A stretch of 42,275 nt of DNA from an uncultured Kangiellaceae bacterium (GTDB lineage: Bacteria; Pseudomonadota; Gammaproteobacteria; Enterobacterales; Kangiellaceae): assembly GCA_905479925.1 (NCBI GenBank), contig CAJQOL010000063.1, forward strand, positions 1-42,275. Direction: 5' to 3'. This document shows, piece by piece, positions 26,454 to 34,409 of the stretch. The number at the start of each line of letters is the position of its first letter. Within the stretch, counting starts at the first letter, position 1. Position numbers and translations under genes: made by a program. A model generated the notes under the pieces. That model made no database searches and was not told the DNA's origin. It worked only from the letters and a program-made list of their open reading frames with translations.

Positions 26454-27524
26454 GTGGATATAACACTACCCTCACAATTATCCGTCGGACTACTAAGTAC
26501 CGCCTTGGTATTACTTGACGACCAAAATAAAATCATACAACTCAACCCGGCGGCAGAGCAGTTGCTCGGATTCTCCAACCGACACATAGAAAGTGATTCG
26601 TTTTTTCAACTGGTCAACGGTGATTTAAGCGCCAATGCGATTAATGTGTTTCGTGAGCAAGAAAAATCGGGATTCATTGAAGATGTTGAATTACGAGTTG
26701 CTACCGGGGCGATTAGAACGAATCTAATGGTAACGCCCTGTGAAATAGTTACTGGCGACGACCTATTACTTGAATTCCAAACCAGTGCCCACTTACAAAA
26801 TATCCGCAAAGACTTGCAAATCCAGCAACAGAGTAGAGTTAGTGAACATCTTATTCGAAACTTAGCCCACGAGATAAAGAATCCCCTGGGTGGGATCAAA
26901 GGTGCGGCGCAGTTGTTAGCCAGGAAACTACCTAGCGATTTCCCAGACAAGTATTCTCAAGTGATTATCCGAGAAGCCGATCGATTGGGTGCTTTGGTTG
27001 ACCGGCTACTAATGCCCGCCCGGCCAGAAGTTGCTCAATTAGTAAATCCACATTTGGTGATCGAACAAGCATTAGAAATTGTCATGTTGCAATTCCCTGC
27101 CAAAATTACCGTTAAAAAAGACTATGACCCGAGCCTTCCAGAATTACTGGTATCACAAAACCAAATCCAACAAGTGATGCTAAATTTGATCAAAAATTCC
27201 GCCGAAGCTTTGCACCCAAAGATCGAACGTGCTGAGCTTACCCTTAGAACACGAATGATGCACCAACATACCATTGGTCAATCACAATACCGTCAAGTAC
27301 TTCGAATTGATATCGAAGATAATGGCGACGGTATATCCGACGCACTAAGCAGCGATATTTTTTTTCCAACCATTAGCGGTAAAGAATCGAGTGGTCTTGG
27401 CTTATCCATAGCGCAAAGCTTGGTTCAGCGGCACCATGGCATTATCGAATTAGATAACCGACAACAACCGACACGATTTAGCATTTATCTTCCGGTCTTT
27501 ACTGACTCCTCACAATTTAGTTGA
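26454..27524 (+). CDS. glnL: Nitrogen regulation sensor kinase NtrB
   Basis: Cytoplasmic histidine kinase that phosphorylates NtrC when nitrogen is short; in known systems PII protein controls it. The 356 residues contain an N-terminal PAS domain (LDDQNKIIQLNPAAEQLLG), the kinase core with LIRNLAHEIKNPLGGIKGAAQLL, PEL and NLIKNSAEAL, and the ATP-binding DIEDNGDGI and SSGLGLSIAQSLV. These match E. coli NtrB closely. It starts with GTG at 26454 without a clear ribosome site. No glnA gene is directly upstream, unlike in enterobacteria; serA is there instead. Confidence 0.95.
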   Translation: MDITLPSQLSVGLLSTALVLLDDQNKIIQLNPAAEQLLGFSNRHIESDSFFQLVNGDLSANAINVFREQEKSGFIEDVELRVATGAIRTNLMVTPCEIVTGDDLLLEFQTSAHLQNIRKDLQIQQQSRVSEHLIRNLAHEIKNPLGGIKGAAQLLARKLPSDFPDKYSQVIIREADRLGALVDRLLMPARPEVAQLVNPHLVIEQALEIVMLQFPAKITVKKDYDPSLPELLVSQNQIQQVMLNLIKNSAEALHPKIERAELTLRTRMMHQHTIGQSQYRQVLRIDIEDNGDGISDALSSDIFFPTISGKESSGLGLSIAQSLVQRHHGIIELDNRQQPTRFSIYLPVFTDSSQFS

Positions 27525-27580
27525 TTCTTTCAAATGAATTCTAACCAAAAAACAAACACTGACCAACAAAGAGAGACAGA

Positions 27581-28969
27581 ATGAGTATTGATTATCAGCA
27601 AAAGACCGTGTTATTGGTTGACGATGACGACAGTATTCGATGGGTTCTGAATGAAACTTTGGATGACCTTGGGCTCACTGTTACACAAACTAATGCTGCT
27701 GACGAAGCGTTGGAGATTCTCAAAAAACAATCGTTTGATTTAATCATTTCCGACGTTCGCATGCCCGGGACTTCCGGCATGGAGTTGCTTAACTACTGCC
27801 AACAAAACTTCCCAGACATTCCAGTCATCATTATGACTGCACACTCGGATCTAGATAGTGCGGTCAACGCTTATACCAAAGGTGCTTTTGAATATTTGCC
27901 AAAACCTTTTGACCTTGACGAAGTCAGCGAAATTGTTGCTCGAGCATTGAAACCGAAAAGTAACAACGATGAGCCAAATGAATCGCCGACAAGTAACCGG
28001 TTTTCAATTATTGGCGAAGCGCCAAGTATGCAGAACTTATATCGAGCAATTGGACGCCTGTCTAATTCTCACGTTAGCGTTTTGATAAAAGGAGAATCAG
28101 GCACCGGTAAGGAACTTGTAGCCCATGCTTTGCACCAACATAGCCCTAGAAAAAATCGTCCATTTATTGCGCTTAATATGGCCGCAATACCAAAGGACCT
28201 GATTGAGTCTGAACTATTTGGGCATGAAAAAGGATCGTTTACTGGTGCTGCTGGTCGCTCTATTGGCCGCTTTGAACAGGCGGACGAAGGCACACTATTT
28301 CTTGATGAAATTGGCGATATGCCCCTAGAAACTCAAACACGCCTACTTAGAGTTTTGTCAGAAGGTACTTTCTATCGAATTGGGGCTAGCCATCCGGTGT
28401 CGGTTAACGTTCGAATTGTTGCCGCTACCCATCAAGACCTTTTGAAGAAAGTTGAACTTGGCGAGTTTCGAGAAGATCTCTACCACCGGTTAAATGTCAT
28501 CCCCCTCGAATTACCACCACTAAGAGAACGTGCTGATGATATCGGTTTATTAGCGGATTTCTTTCTAACTAAAATTGCTAGCGAACTCAACGAGTCCAAA
28601 ATAAAAATATCTACCGAAGCGCTAATAGCAATGAAAAAATTCAATTGGCCTGGTAATGTTCGCCAGCTCGAAAATACCTGTCGATGGTTATCTGTTATGG
28701 CTAATAGTCAATATATTACACCCTCAGATTTGCCGAGCGAGTTAACTAATCACGAAGCAACAGAGCAGGATAACGAATGGGAAAAATCGTTAACCAATCA
28801 TTTGAGAAATAGGTTTAGTGACGGCGATAACAATGTACTTGTGACCATCCAGCAATCGATAGAGCAATTGCTAATAAAAACGGCATTAGAAGCTTCGGCA
28901 GGTAAAAAAGCAGAAGCAGCGGCGCTCTTAGGTTGGGGTAGAAATACGTTAACTCGAAAACAAAAATAA
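27581..28969 (+). CDS. glnG: Nitrogen regulation response regulator NtrC
   Basis: Sigma-54-dependent activator of nitrogen genes. The 462 residues have a receiver (Asp 58 in LIISDVRMPGTSG, Lys in LPKPF), an AAA+ domain (Walker A GESGTGKE at 171-178, Walker B GTLFLDEIGD) and a C-terminal Fis-type helix-turn-helix (LLIKTALEASAGKKAEAAALLGWG spans it; key residues AAALLGWGRNTLTRK). The sigma-54 contact loop, usually GAFTGA, is GSFTGA here (218-223). The protein ends about six residues sooner than E. coli NtrC, right after the recognition helix, with no sign of a frameshift in the following bases. It follows ntrB by 56 bases. Confidence 0.96.
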   Translation: MSIDYQQKTVLLVDDDDSIRWVLNETLDDLGLTVTQTNAADEALEILKKQSFDLIISDVRMPGTSGMELLNYCQQNFPDIPVIIMTAHSDLDSAVNAYTKGAFEYLPKPFDLDEVSEIVARALKPKSNNDEPNESPTSNRFSIIGEAPSMQNLYRAIGRLSNSHVSVLIKGESGTGKELVAHALHQHSPRKNRPFIALNMAAIPKDLIESELFGHEKGSFTGAAGRSIGRFEQADEGTLFLDEIGDMPLETQTRLLRVLSEGTFYRIGASHPVSVNVRIVAATHQDLLKKVELGEFREDLYHRLNVIPLELPPLRERADDIGLLADFFLTKIASELNESKIKISTEALIAMKKFNWPGNVRQLENTCRWLSVMANSQYITPSDLPSELTNHEATEQDNEWEKSLTNHLRNRFSDGDNNVLVTIQQSIEQLLIKTALEASAGKKAEAAALLGWGRNTLTRKQK

Positions 28970-29009
28970 ACTACTGAACGGTGCTCTTGAATAGTTATTC
29001 TACCAACGT

Positions 29010-29267
29010 TTAAGATTTGCTGTCTTGATTAGATTTTTGGTCGATATCATCACTATCGTCTTGTTGTCGATGCTCTGCGGATTTTTTATCCTGTTGAACA
29101 ACTTCGATAGTTCTTTCTGCAAACGGATCCGGGGAAAACATTTGTACTAATACTCCAAAAGTAATGGCAACGGTTTTCTTTTTTCTTGCCCAGCTGATTA
29201 ATTTTGAAAATATGAAAATCGTCAGTAAAAAGACTATCCAGGGTATAAAATCTTCTAAAATTTCCAA
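29010..29267 (-). CDS. Small membrane protein of unknown function
   Basis: An 85-residue protein not recognised by name. It has one N-terminal membrane helix (about 8-27, IPWIVFLLTIFIFSKLISW), then a basic patch (ARKKK), a second mildly hydrophobic part containing VLVQMFSPDPFAERTIEVV, and a charged tail rich in Asp, Gln, Lys and Ser. It lies convergent with ntrC, 40 bases away, and codon use looks normal. The strict frame and membrane topology support a real gene; an overlapping frame at 29086-29304 looks like a shadow. Confidence 0.6.
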   Translation of the reverse strand: MEILEDFIPWIVFLLTIFIFSKLISWARKKKTVAITFGVLVQMFSPDPFAERTIEVVQQDKKSAEHRQQDDSDDIDQKSNQDSKS

Positions 29268-29433
29268 ATAGACTCTCTAACGTTATTGACTGAATTATTA
29301 TCAATAAGGACAGCCGTTAACAAAATCAAGTGAATAACAAATATAAAAATTCATTTAGCTTTGCAAATTTTTTGTTCTATTGGAAAAATAATGATGAAGA
29401 CTGATTGCCAGAAGCAACTAAAGCTTAATCATT

Positions 29434-29480
29434 CTCTTCGGATATCTAATTAATCTCTTCGGATAGCTAATTAATCTCTT
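29434..29480. repeat. 21-bp tandem repeat spanning a stop codon
   Basis: Two 21-base units (29434-29454 and 29455-29475) differ at a single base (GATATC versus GATAGC), and a third partial copy begins at 29476 with CTCTTC. The HPt-HD-GYP stop codon (29473-29471) lies in the second unit, so the duplication extends from the last codons into the 3' untranslated part. Confidence 0.8.
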
Positions 29481-30679
29481 CTAATATAAAGCCGTCGTAT
29501 CACGGTATTGAATATATTGACAAAATCAGGGGAGAATTGGCTACCACTTTCGTTATTAATCAAACTTACTGCACTAAATAACGTTTTTTTGTAGGAACGG
29601 TCACTCCTTTCATTGGTTACCGCGCAATAGGTATCGGAAAGAGCTAATAATACCGCACCGGTATGAATTTCATCACCTTTCAGCGCGTTTGGATAGCCGG
29701 TACCATCGTAGCGCTCATGATGCTGAGCTACCATTTTGGCGGCATCTTCCCAACCCGGCATAGTCATCAGCAAATTGGTTCCGGTGCTAATATGACGACG
29801 AATCATGGAAAATTCTTCCTTTGATAAACTCTCGAATTTATTCAGTATACTAGCGGGAACGAAAGCCATACCGACATCATGGACATAAACCGCAGCCGTC
29901 AGCTGCTCTTCATTTACCGGATTAACCAACTGCTTATTTAGTGCTAAACACAGTTCCAATACATCTTTAGTGCGGCCCTGCCTATAGATACTTAAACAAT
30001 CTAATTGGATTGCTAACTGACTAAAGAATGATAGCGGTGTAACGCTCTTCGGCTTGTCTGGGCTTTTTGATTCATTGTTTTTCGACTCATTATTTTTCGA
30101 CTGATTGCCTTCTACTCCACCTTGAGAAGAAGAACTCACCACGGCTCCCTTGTCTTTATCTATTTCCGACTCATTTGACGGGTCAAAATCCATTGGTAGT
30201 TCTTGCAGCTGAATCAGTTCCGATAAAACTCTCTCGGCGACTTCTAAGTCTTTATGGGATGAGTCCGAAGGTGTATTTCGAATCAACTTAATCAGTTCAT
30301 CTAATTTCTCTAAGATATCTCCTCGGCATTCTCCGTTGGCAATCAAGTGCTTGGTCATGTTTTCAATAATAGCAATGACCGAAATAAAAACACTGCCGTA
30401 AAAATGGTGATAGTGACGCACATCGTCGCGCATTTCTGAAACAATTTCTTCCAATTCATGGGTGGTATAAACGAACGGCAAAAGCAAAACCATTCGGCAG
30501 TTGCCCTTTAACGAATGCATCGAACGAAACAACTCATGGACTAATTCGGGATCCTCATTGTTATCAAGCTTATGGATGACCAGCTCAATTTCCTCAATAT
30601 TTTCTTGGAGACAACTCGTAAAATCAAAAATGATTTCTCTATCAAGATTGGTAAATTCGGGACAAGTAATTTTATTCAT
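29471..30679 (-). CDS. HPt and HD-GYP domain signalling protein
   Basis: A 402-residue cytoplasmic protein. The N-terminal HPt domain has RSMHSLKGNCRMV (phosphorylatable His 55), which would receive phosphate from a hybrid kinase. A low-complexity linker (about 165-212) with a repeated SKNNE unit leads to an HD-GYP domain: HD at 267-268, HHERYDGTGYP at 320-330, then ALSDTYCAVT. HD-GYP proteins usually degrade cyclic di-GMP. The start at 30679 is preferred since the sequence before it (a TTG start at 30742) looks non-coding; neither has a good ribosome site. The gene is divergent from msrAB. The HPt-HD-GYP order is uncommon; more often a receiver domain is the partner. Confidence 0.85.
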   Translation of the reverse strand: MNKITCPEFTNLDREIIFDFTSCLQENIEEIELVIHKLDNNEDPELVHELFRSMHSLKGNCRMVLLLPFVYTTHELEEIVSEMRDDVRHYHHFYGSVFISVIAIIENMTKHLIANGECRGDILEKLDELIKLIRNTPSDSSHKDLEVAERVLSELIQLQELPMDFDPSNESEIDKDKGAVVSSSSQGGVEGNQSKNNESKNNESKSPDKPKSVTPLSFFSQLAIQLDCLSIYRQGRTKDVLELCLALNKQLVNPVNEEQLTAAVYVHDVGMAFVPASILNKFESLSKEEFSMIRRHISTGTNLLMTMPGWEDAAKMVAQHHERYDGTGYPNALKGDEIHTGAVLLALSDTYCAVTNERSDRSYKKTLFSAVSLINNESGSQFSPDFVNIFNTVIRRLYIRRD

Positions 30680-31062
30680 TGAGTGGAAAAACCTTGCTCT
30701 CTTATTGAAGTCGGAGGGCCAAAAGTCAGTTGAGTGAAGCAAAAAGCACCACTGAGACTATTGTAAACGCTAGTTTTAAAGGTAGCACATGCAGCAAAAT
30801 ATGCTAATTCTGAGGCAATAAATTAACGAATAATTACCTGTTTTAGCCAAGTCCAAGTGGTCCAGGGCGAATTAGCCCATAGGTCCACCCGCAAGGTTAA
30901 TGTAAAGTGACTTATTTAACCTCACTATTCTCAGGGTATTAAGCATTATTGGAGCAAACACGATGTGATAAAAACGTGATAACTTGGTGAGATAATCGCA
31001 AACTTTAAGGTGCATTATTATGCTCTGTTTTAAAAATAACTGACTAAAGGTGTCTAACCGAT
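30680..31062. other. Divergent promoter region between the HD-GYP gene and msrAB
   Basis: 383 bases without a gene. The msrAB promoter with its GTGATAA repeats (30965-31018) is the main feature. A nested inverted repeat, GTGG...GGGC-gaatta-GCCC...CCAC (30857-30888), lies in between and could be a binding site or a small hairpin. Confidence 0.5.
30965..31018 (+). promoter_or_regulatory. 11-bp-spaced GTGATAA operator and -10 of msrAB
   Basis: GTGATAA (30965-30971), GTGATAA (30976-30982) and GTGAGAT (30987-30993) start exactly 11 bases apart. CATTAT (31013-31018), the likely -10, begins 26 bases after the start of the third repeat. There is no proper -35; the third repeat covers its place. This is the layout of promoters activated by OmpR/PhoB-type regulators. 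The same layout occurs at the spondin operon (32737-32790). Confidence 0.7.
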
Positions 31063-32400
31063 ATGAATTTCAAACGAATTATTATTGCCAGTTTCGTGAT
31101 TGTTATTATGGCGTTATTGGTTGCTAACGAGAACCAGGCGAGCAATCCAGATACCATTTTGGCCCAAACAAATAGCTTCGAAAAGCTCAATGCCGAAATG
31201 CCCGCCACCCGACATGTTCAAACCATCGTTCTTGGCGCTGGCTGTTTTTGGGGTGCAGAAAAGCGATATGCAGCCATTCCAGGCGTGCTAAATGCTGTTT
31301 CTGGCTATGCCGATGGCAAAGGCGTGACCCCAACCTATGAAGAGATTATAAAGCGCAAACATCGTAATAATCCTAATAACCATGCCGAAGTGGTACAAGT
31401 TACCTTTAACTCCCAAATGGTCAGTTTAGAAACCATATTGATGAATTATTTTGAAGGGCATGACCCAACCCAGCTTAATCGCCAAGGTAATGATATTGGA
31501 ACGCAATACCGTTCTACCATATTAACCTCAAATGGCGAACAAACGGAGCTAGCTAATCGCGTGCTATCGGACTACCAGCAATTGCTCAGTAACGCCGGTT
31601 GGGGAACCATTACCACCAAGGTTGACCTGTTGACCAAGTTTTTCCCCGCCGAATCATACCACCAAGATTATCTGGTTAAGAATCCGAACGGCTACTGTCC
31701 TGACCATTCAACCGGTGTGACCTTTTCAAAAGCGCCAAAAGCTTCGAAAACAGCAGCCCGTGAAAATAACCAATCGCTAACGATTGGCAAACAAATTGTG
31801 GTTATCGACTCACAACAATATTGTCCTTACTGCGAGAAATTCAAGAAAAACGTTAGCAATGATTATCAAGGCAGTATCCCCCTCACATTTCGGTTGGCGG
31901 ATCAACTTGATGGACTGACGGTAAAGACTGAAACCTGGGCGACCCCGACCATATTATTCCTAGAAGATGGTAAGGAGGTATTTGGACGCCAAGGATATAT
32001 GTCGCCTGAGGATTTCTATAAGGCGTTAGGCGCTTTCAAACTAGGTAACAGCGAAGCATTCAATGTCGCTTTTAATGAAGGTACCGATCGACGCTACTGT
32101 AAACAATACGACGTTTTCAAAGATACCCCTGATGGCGTGTTTATTGACAAACTAAGCGGTGCAAAACTGTTTGATACTCAGGACCGTTTTGACTCGGGCA
32201 CTGGGTGGCTATCATTTACTAAAGCAGTCGATGGTTCTGTTACAGAAAAAGAAGATAACCGATACGGCATGCAAAGAGTTGAAATTCGCTCTAAGTCTAG
32301 TGGAATACACTTAGGCCATGTCTTTCCTGACGGTCCGAATGGCCAACCACGATACTGTATTAATGCCACCGTATTGGAATTCAAACCTCGAAAAATTTAA
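31063..32400 (+). CDS. msrAB: Secreted MsrA-thioredoxin-MsrB fusion, methionine sulfoxide reductase
   Basis: Repairs oxidised methionine in proteins, reducing both S and R sulfoxides. The 445 residues begin with a membrane or signal segment (about 5-22), so the enzyme is probably periplasmic. MsrA follows (catalytic Cys 61 in GCFWG, GYCPDHS near 212), then a thioredoxin-like module (about 240-325) with CPYC at 254-257 and the cis-Pro of WATPT, and MsrB (about 330-445) with TGWLSFT, HLGHVFPDGP and catalytic Cys 432 in RYCINA; Cys 346 may be the resolving Cys. MsrB lacks the zinc CxxC pairs of the E. coli enzyme. Neisseria MsrAB has its thioredoxin part first; here it sits between the two reductases and may supply electrons to both. 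Confidence 0.92.
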   Translation: MNFKRIIIASFVIVIMALLVANENQASNPDTILAQTNSFEKLNAEMPATRHVQTIVLGAGCFWGAEKRYAAIPGVLNAVSGYADGKGVTPTYEEIIKRKHRNNPNNHAEVVQVTFNSQMVSLETILMNYFEGHDPTQLNRQGNDIGTQYRSTILTSNGEQTELANRVLSDYQQLLSNAGWGTITTKVDLLTKFFPAESYHQDYLVKNPNGYCPDHSTGVTFSKAPKASKTAARENNQSLTIGKQIVVIDSQQYCPYCEKFKKNVSNDYQGSIPLTFRLADQLDGLTVKTETWATPTILFLEDGKEVFGRQGYMSPEDFYKALGAFKLGNSEAFNVAFNEGTDRRYCKQYDVFKDTPDGVFIDKLSGAKLFDTQDRFDSGTGWLSFTKAVDGSVTEKEDNRYGMQRVEIRSKSSGIHLGHVFPDGPNGQPRYCINATVLEFKPRKI

Positions 32401-32438
32401 CCCAAACTCAATTAGTTTACAACCAAGTTTCCCCTTTT

Positions 32439-32491
32439 AGGCTCATCGTAACTTTGCAACAATCTTAACCGTTACGCTTGAGCCTTTTTTT
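32439..32491 (+). terminator. Rho-independent terminator of msrAB
   Basis: AGGCTCA (32439-32445) pairs with TGAGCCT (32479-32485), with an inner GTAAC/GTTAC stem, followed by a run of seven T. It lies about 40 bases after the msrAB stop. Confidence 0.85.
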
Positions 32492-32492
32492 A

Positions 32493-32541
32493 CCTAGCTC
32501 CTAGGTCTAACCTCGAAACTAAAAACTAAAAACCTAATCTC
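32493..32541. repeat. First heptamer-register array, about 7 units
   Basis: Seven consecutive 7-base words: CCTAGCT, CCTAGGT, CTAACCT, CGAAACT, AAAAACT, AAAAACC, TAATCTC. Adjacent words resemble each other more than distant ones, as if copied and changed step by step. It begins directly after the msrAB terminator. Confidence 0.7.
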
Positions 32542-32570
32542 ACCAGAGCCTGCCCCGTGAAACGCTTTGG

Positions 32571-32596
32571 GTACAGAGGCACAGAGGTTACGGAGG
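32571..32596. repeat. CAGAGG word repeat
   Basis: CAGAGG at 32574 and 32582 and CGGAGG at 32591 recur at 8- to 9-base steps. It lies between the two heptamer arrays and has the same word-like character but not the 7-base period. Confidence 0.5.
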
Positions 32597-32616
32597 TGGA
32601 AAACCTGTTTTTAACC

Positions 32617-32735
32617 TAGCTCCCAGCCCCTAGCTCCTAGTTCCTATCTCTTAACTCGCAACTCGCAACTCGAAACTATCCTTTCCCATTTCCCATTTCC
32701 CATCTCCTAGCTCCTAGCTCCCCCCATCTCCCATT
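32617..32735. repeat. Second heptamer-register array, 17 units
   Basis: Seventeen words of exactly 7 bases fill 119 bases without a register break. TAGCTCC-type words lead to TAACTCG and CAACTCG (two copies), then CATTTCC (two copies), CATCTCC and TAGCTCC again (two copies). Most units fit Y-A-N-N-T-C-Y/G. The array ends one base before the first GTGATCA of the spondin operator. Confidence 0.85.
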
Positions 32736-32736
32736 T

Positions 32737-32790
32737 GTGATCAAATTGTGATAACTCGGTGATTCTGTTGCGATAAATGATCCGCATAAT
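32737..32790 (+). promoter_or_regulatory. 11-bp-spaced GTGATAA operator and -10 of the spondin operon
   Basis: GTGATCA (32737), GTGATAA (32748), GTGATTC (32759) and GCGATAA (32770) start exactly 11 bases apart. CATAAT (32785-32790), the likely -10, begins 26 bases after the third unit, the same distance as at msrAB. The stretch around the second unit (GTGATAACTcGGTGA) differs from the msrAB site (GTGATAACTtGGTGA) by one base. Confidence 0.75.
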
Positions 32791-32884
32791 TTCACTCGAA
32801 CTATCGATAGCAAGACTATCGCAGCTCATTGGCTAGCTATCGATGCTGTCCACTTAATTCAAATTTAATCAAAGGGAAAAACAA

Positions 32885-33589
32885 ATGAAAACAAAACAAT
32901 TGATCACCGCAGGTCTGTTCTCTTTATGCAGTGTCAGCGCTAGCGCTCAAGAATTAACAATTACCGTCACCAACCTAACCCAAGGCATGCATTTTACTCC
33001 ACTGATTGTAGCTGCCCACGACGAAAATGCGTCTATGTTTACCGTTACTACTGAGGCAAGCGCAGAATTAATCGCAATTGCGGAAGGTGGAGATATTTCT
33101 GGTATGTCGACTTTATTAGCCACCGTCAATGCCGACGTGGTAGAAAATCCAGCGGGCGGCCTTTTAGCTGGCGCGGGTACCACAGAAATGAACCTTTCGA
33201 CTGCTGACGGTAACCAAATGTTATCAATAACGGCGATGATGTTGCCGACCAACGATGGTTTTGTAGGGCTTGATAGCTGGCCGATCCCGAGTGAAGCAGG
33301 TACCTATACCATTTTGCTCAATGCCTATGATGCGGGCTCCGAAGCCAATGATGAATTAGTTGTTGGCGATGCCGGTGGCCCTCCTGGAAATCCTGGAATT
33401 CCCGCAGCCCCTGGAGGCAATGCCGGCGCAAATGGAACCGGAATAGTTGACTCGCAAACCAATGGGAATGTACATATTCATCGAGGCGCGTTAGGTGACG
33501 ATGATTTAGAAGGCAGGCAAAGTGATTTGGACAGTCGTATTCATCGTTGGTTAAACCCCGTTGCTAAAGTCACCGTTGTCGTTGAGTAG
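32885..33589 (+). CDS. Secreted spondin-domain protein
   Basis: A 234-residue exported protein. The signal peptide ends near SASAQ (about residue 22). A Spondin_N-type domain (about 24-160) starts with ELTITVTNLTQGMHFTPLIVAAHD and includes MLPTNDGFVGLDSW and LLNAYDAGSEANDE; the C-terminal strand is AKVTVVVE. Between them is a Gly/Pro/Ala-rich stretch followed by HIHRG. The protein has many methionines (GMHF, GMST, EMNL, TAMMLP), which could make it a client of the nearby methionine sulfoxide reductase; that is inference. Bacterial spondin-domain proteins have no settled function. GGG of AAGGGAAAAAC marks the ribosome site. The next gene follows after 11 bases. Confidence 0.85.
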   Translation: MKTKQLITAGLFSLCSVSASAQELTITVTNLTQGMHFTPLIVAAHDENASMFTVTTEASAELIAIAEGGDISGMSTLLATVNADVVENPAGGLLAGAGTTEMNLSTADGNQMLSITAMMLPTNDGFVGLDSWPIPSEAGTYTILLNAYDAGSEANDELVVGDAGGPPGNPGIPAAPGGNAGANGTGIVDSQTNGNVHIHRGALGDDDLEGRQSDLDSRIHRWLNPVAKVTVVVE

Positions 33590-33600
33590 AGGAGAGCCCC

Positions 33601-34314
33601 ATGTTTAATATTAAACAATGTATAGCGCCAGTCGCACTAGCCTTTTCTCTAGTTGCTTGTAGTAGTTCAGACGATGATTCCGATCCAATTATTATCGATC
33701 CGCCACCACCGCCGCCGCTAGAGTATCAATTTGAATTAACATTCGGAAACTTAACCAATGCTCAGCCGCTTTCGCCAATTCTTGCTGTACTCCATCAAGA
33801 TTCGTCCATCTGGACAATCGGCGAAGCTTCTTCTAGTGGACTAGAACTGCTGGCGGAATCCGGAGATAACAGCGAGTTAAGCGCCGCCAGTTTTGTTACC
33901 GCAAACGCGACGACGGCGGACGTATTACCACCGGGAATGACGGAAACGGTCACGATCATGACAACCAACGCTGACGCATTGCAACTTTCTCTTGTAACCA
34001 TGCTGGTTAACACTAACGATGCTTTTACCGGAAATAGCATGATTGATCTAAGCAGTTTGATGGTGGGAGATTCTTTATCTCTAAGAAGTGCTGTTTATGA
34101 TGCCGGAACTGAGGCAAATAGTGAGGCCAGCGGTACTATTCCCGGACCCGCTGACGGTGGAGAAGGTTTCAATAGCATGAGAGATGACGTTGACTATGTT
34201 AGCCGCCATCCCGGTGTAGTGGGATTGGATGACGGTTTGTCCAGTTCGGTACTCAATAACGAGCACAAGTTTGATAATCCTGCGATGTCCGTTATGATAG
34301 TCCGAGTGCAATAA
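33601..34314 (+). CDS. Spondin-domain lipoprotein
   Basis: A 237-residue lipoprotein; the lipobox SLVAC puts the lipidated Cys at 20, followed by Ser, which favours the outer membrane. A short Asp-rich and Pro-rich linker (IIIDPPPPPP) leads into a Spondin_N-type domain with YQFELTFGNLTNAQPLSPIL, MLVNTNDAFTGNS and AVYDAGTEANSEA. The C-terminal part has HPGVVGLDDG and ends in MSVMIVRVQ. It is paralogous to the preceding protein and co-transcribed with it (AGGAGA ribosome site in the 11-base gap). One soluble and one anchored spondin protein suggests a partner pair in the envelope. Confidence 0.83.
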   Translation: MFNIKQCIAPVALAFSLVACSSSDDDSDPIIIDPPPPPPLEYQFELTFGNLTNAQPLSPILAVLHQDSSIWTIGEASSSGLELLAESGDNSELSAASFVTANATTADVLPPGMTETVTIMTTNADALQLSLVTMLVNTNDAFTGNSMIDLSSLMVGDSLSLRSAVYDAGTEANSEASGTIPGPADGGEGFNSMRDDVDYVSRHPGVVGLDDGLSSSVLNNEHKFDNPAMSVMIVRVQ

Positions 34315-34344
34315 TGTAGGGACACATTCTCTGCTATTATTTTT

Positions 34345-34376
34345 AACCTGCCATTGAACATTATCGATGGTAGGTT
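34345..34376 (+). terminator. Hairpin after the spondin operon
   Basis: AACCTGCCAT (34345-34354) pairs with ATGGTAGGTT (34367-34376), with one wobble, followed by TAATTATTTCTT. It separates the spondin genes from the regulator pair, but read-through could still feed the latter; no strong separate promoter was recognised. Confidence 0.65.
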
Positions 34377-34409
34377 TAATTATTTCTTAAATACAAAAGA
34401 ATATTTAAT

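Larger units (their letters stand above)
32401..32884. other. 484-base spacer: terminator, heptamer arrays, operator
   Basis: Gene-free. In order it holds the msrAB terminator (32439-32491), a first 7-base-periodic array (32493-32541), a CAGAGG word repeat (32571-32596), a long second 7-base-periodic array (32617-32735), the spondin operator (32737-32790) and an untranslated leader of about 85 bases. Confidence 0.8.

Noticed and set aside
29086-29304. 72-residue frame overlapping the small membrane protein
   Set aside because: Same strand, different frame; the 29010-29267 frame has better membrane topology and composition.
32493-32735. CRISPR-like array
   Set aside because: There are no spacers: units are only 7 bases and contiguous, and no cas gene is near.
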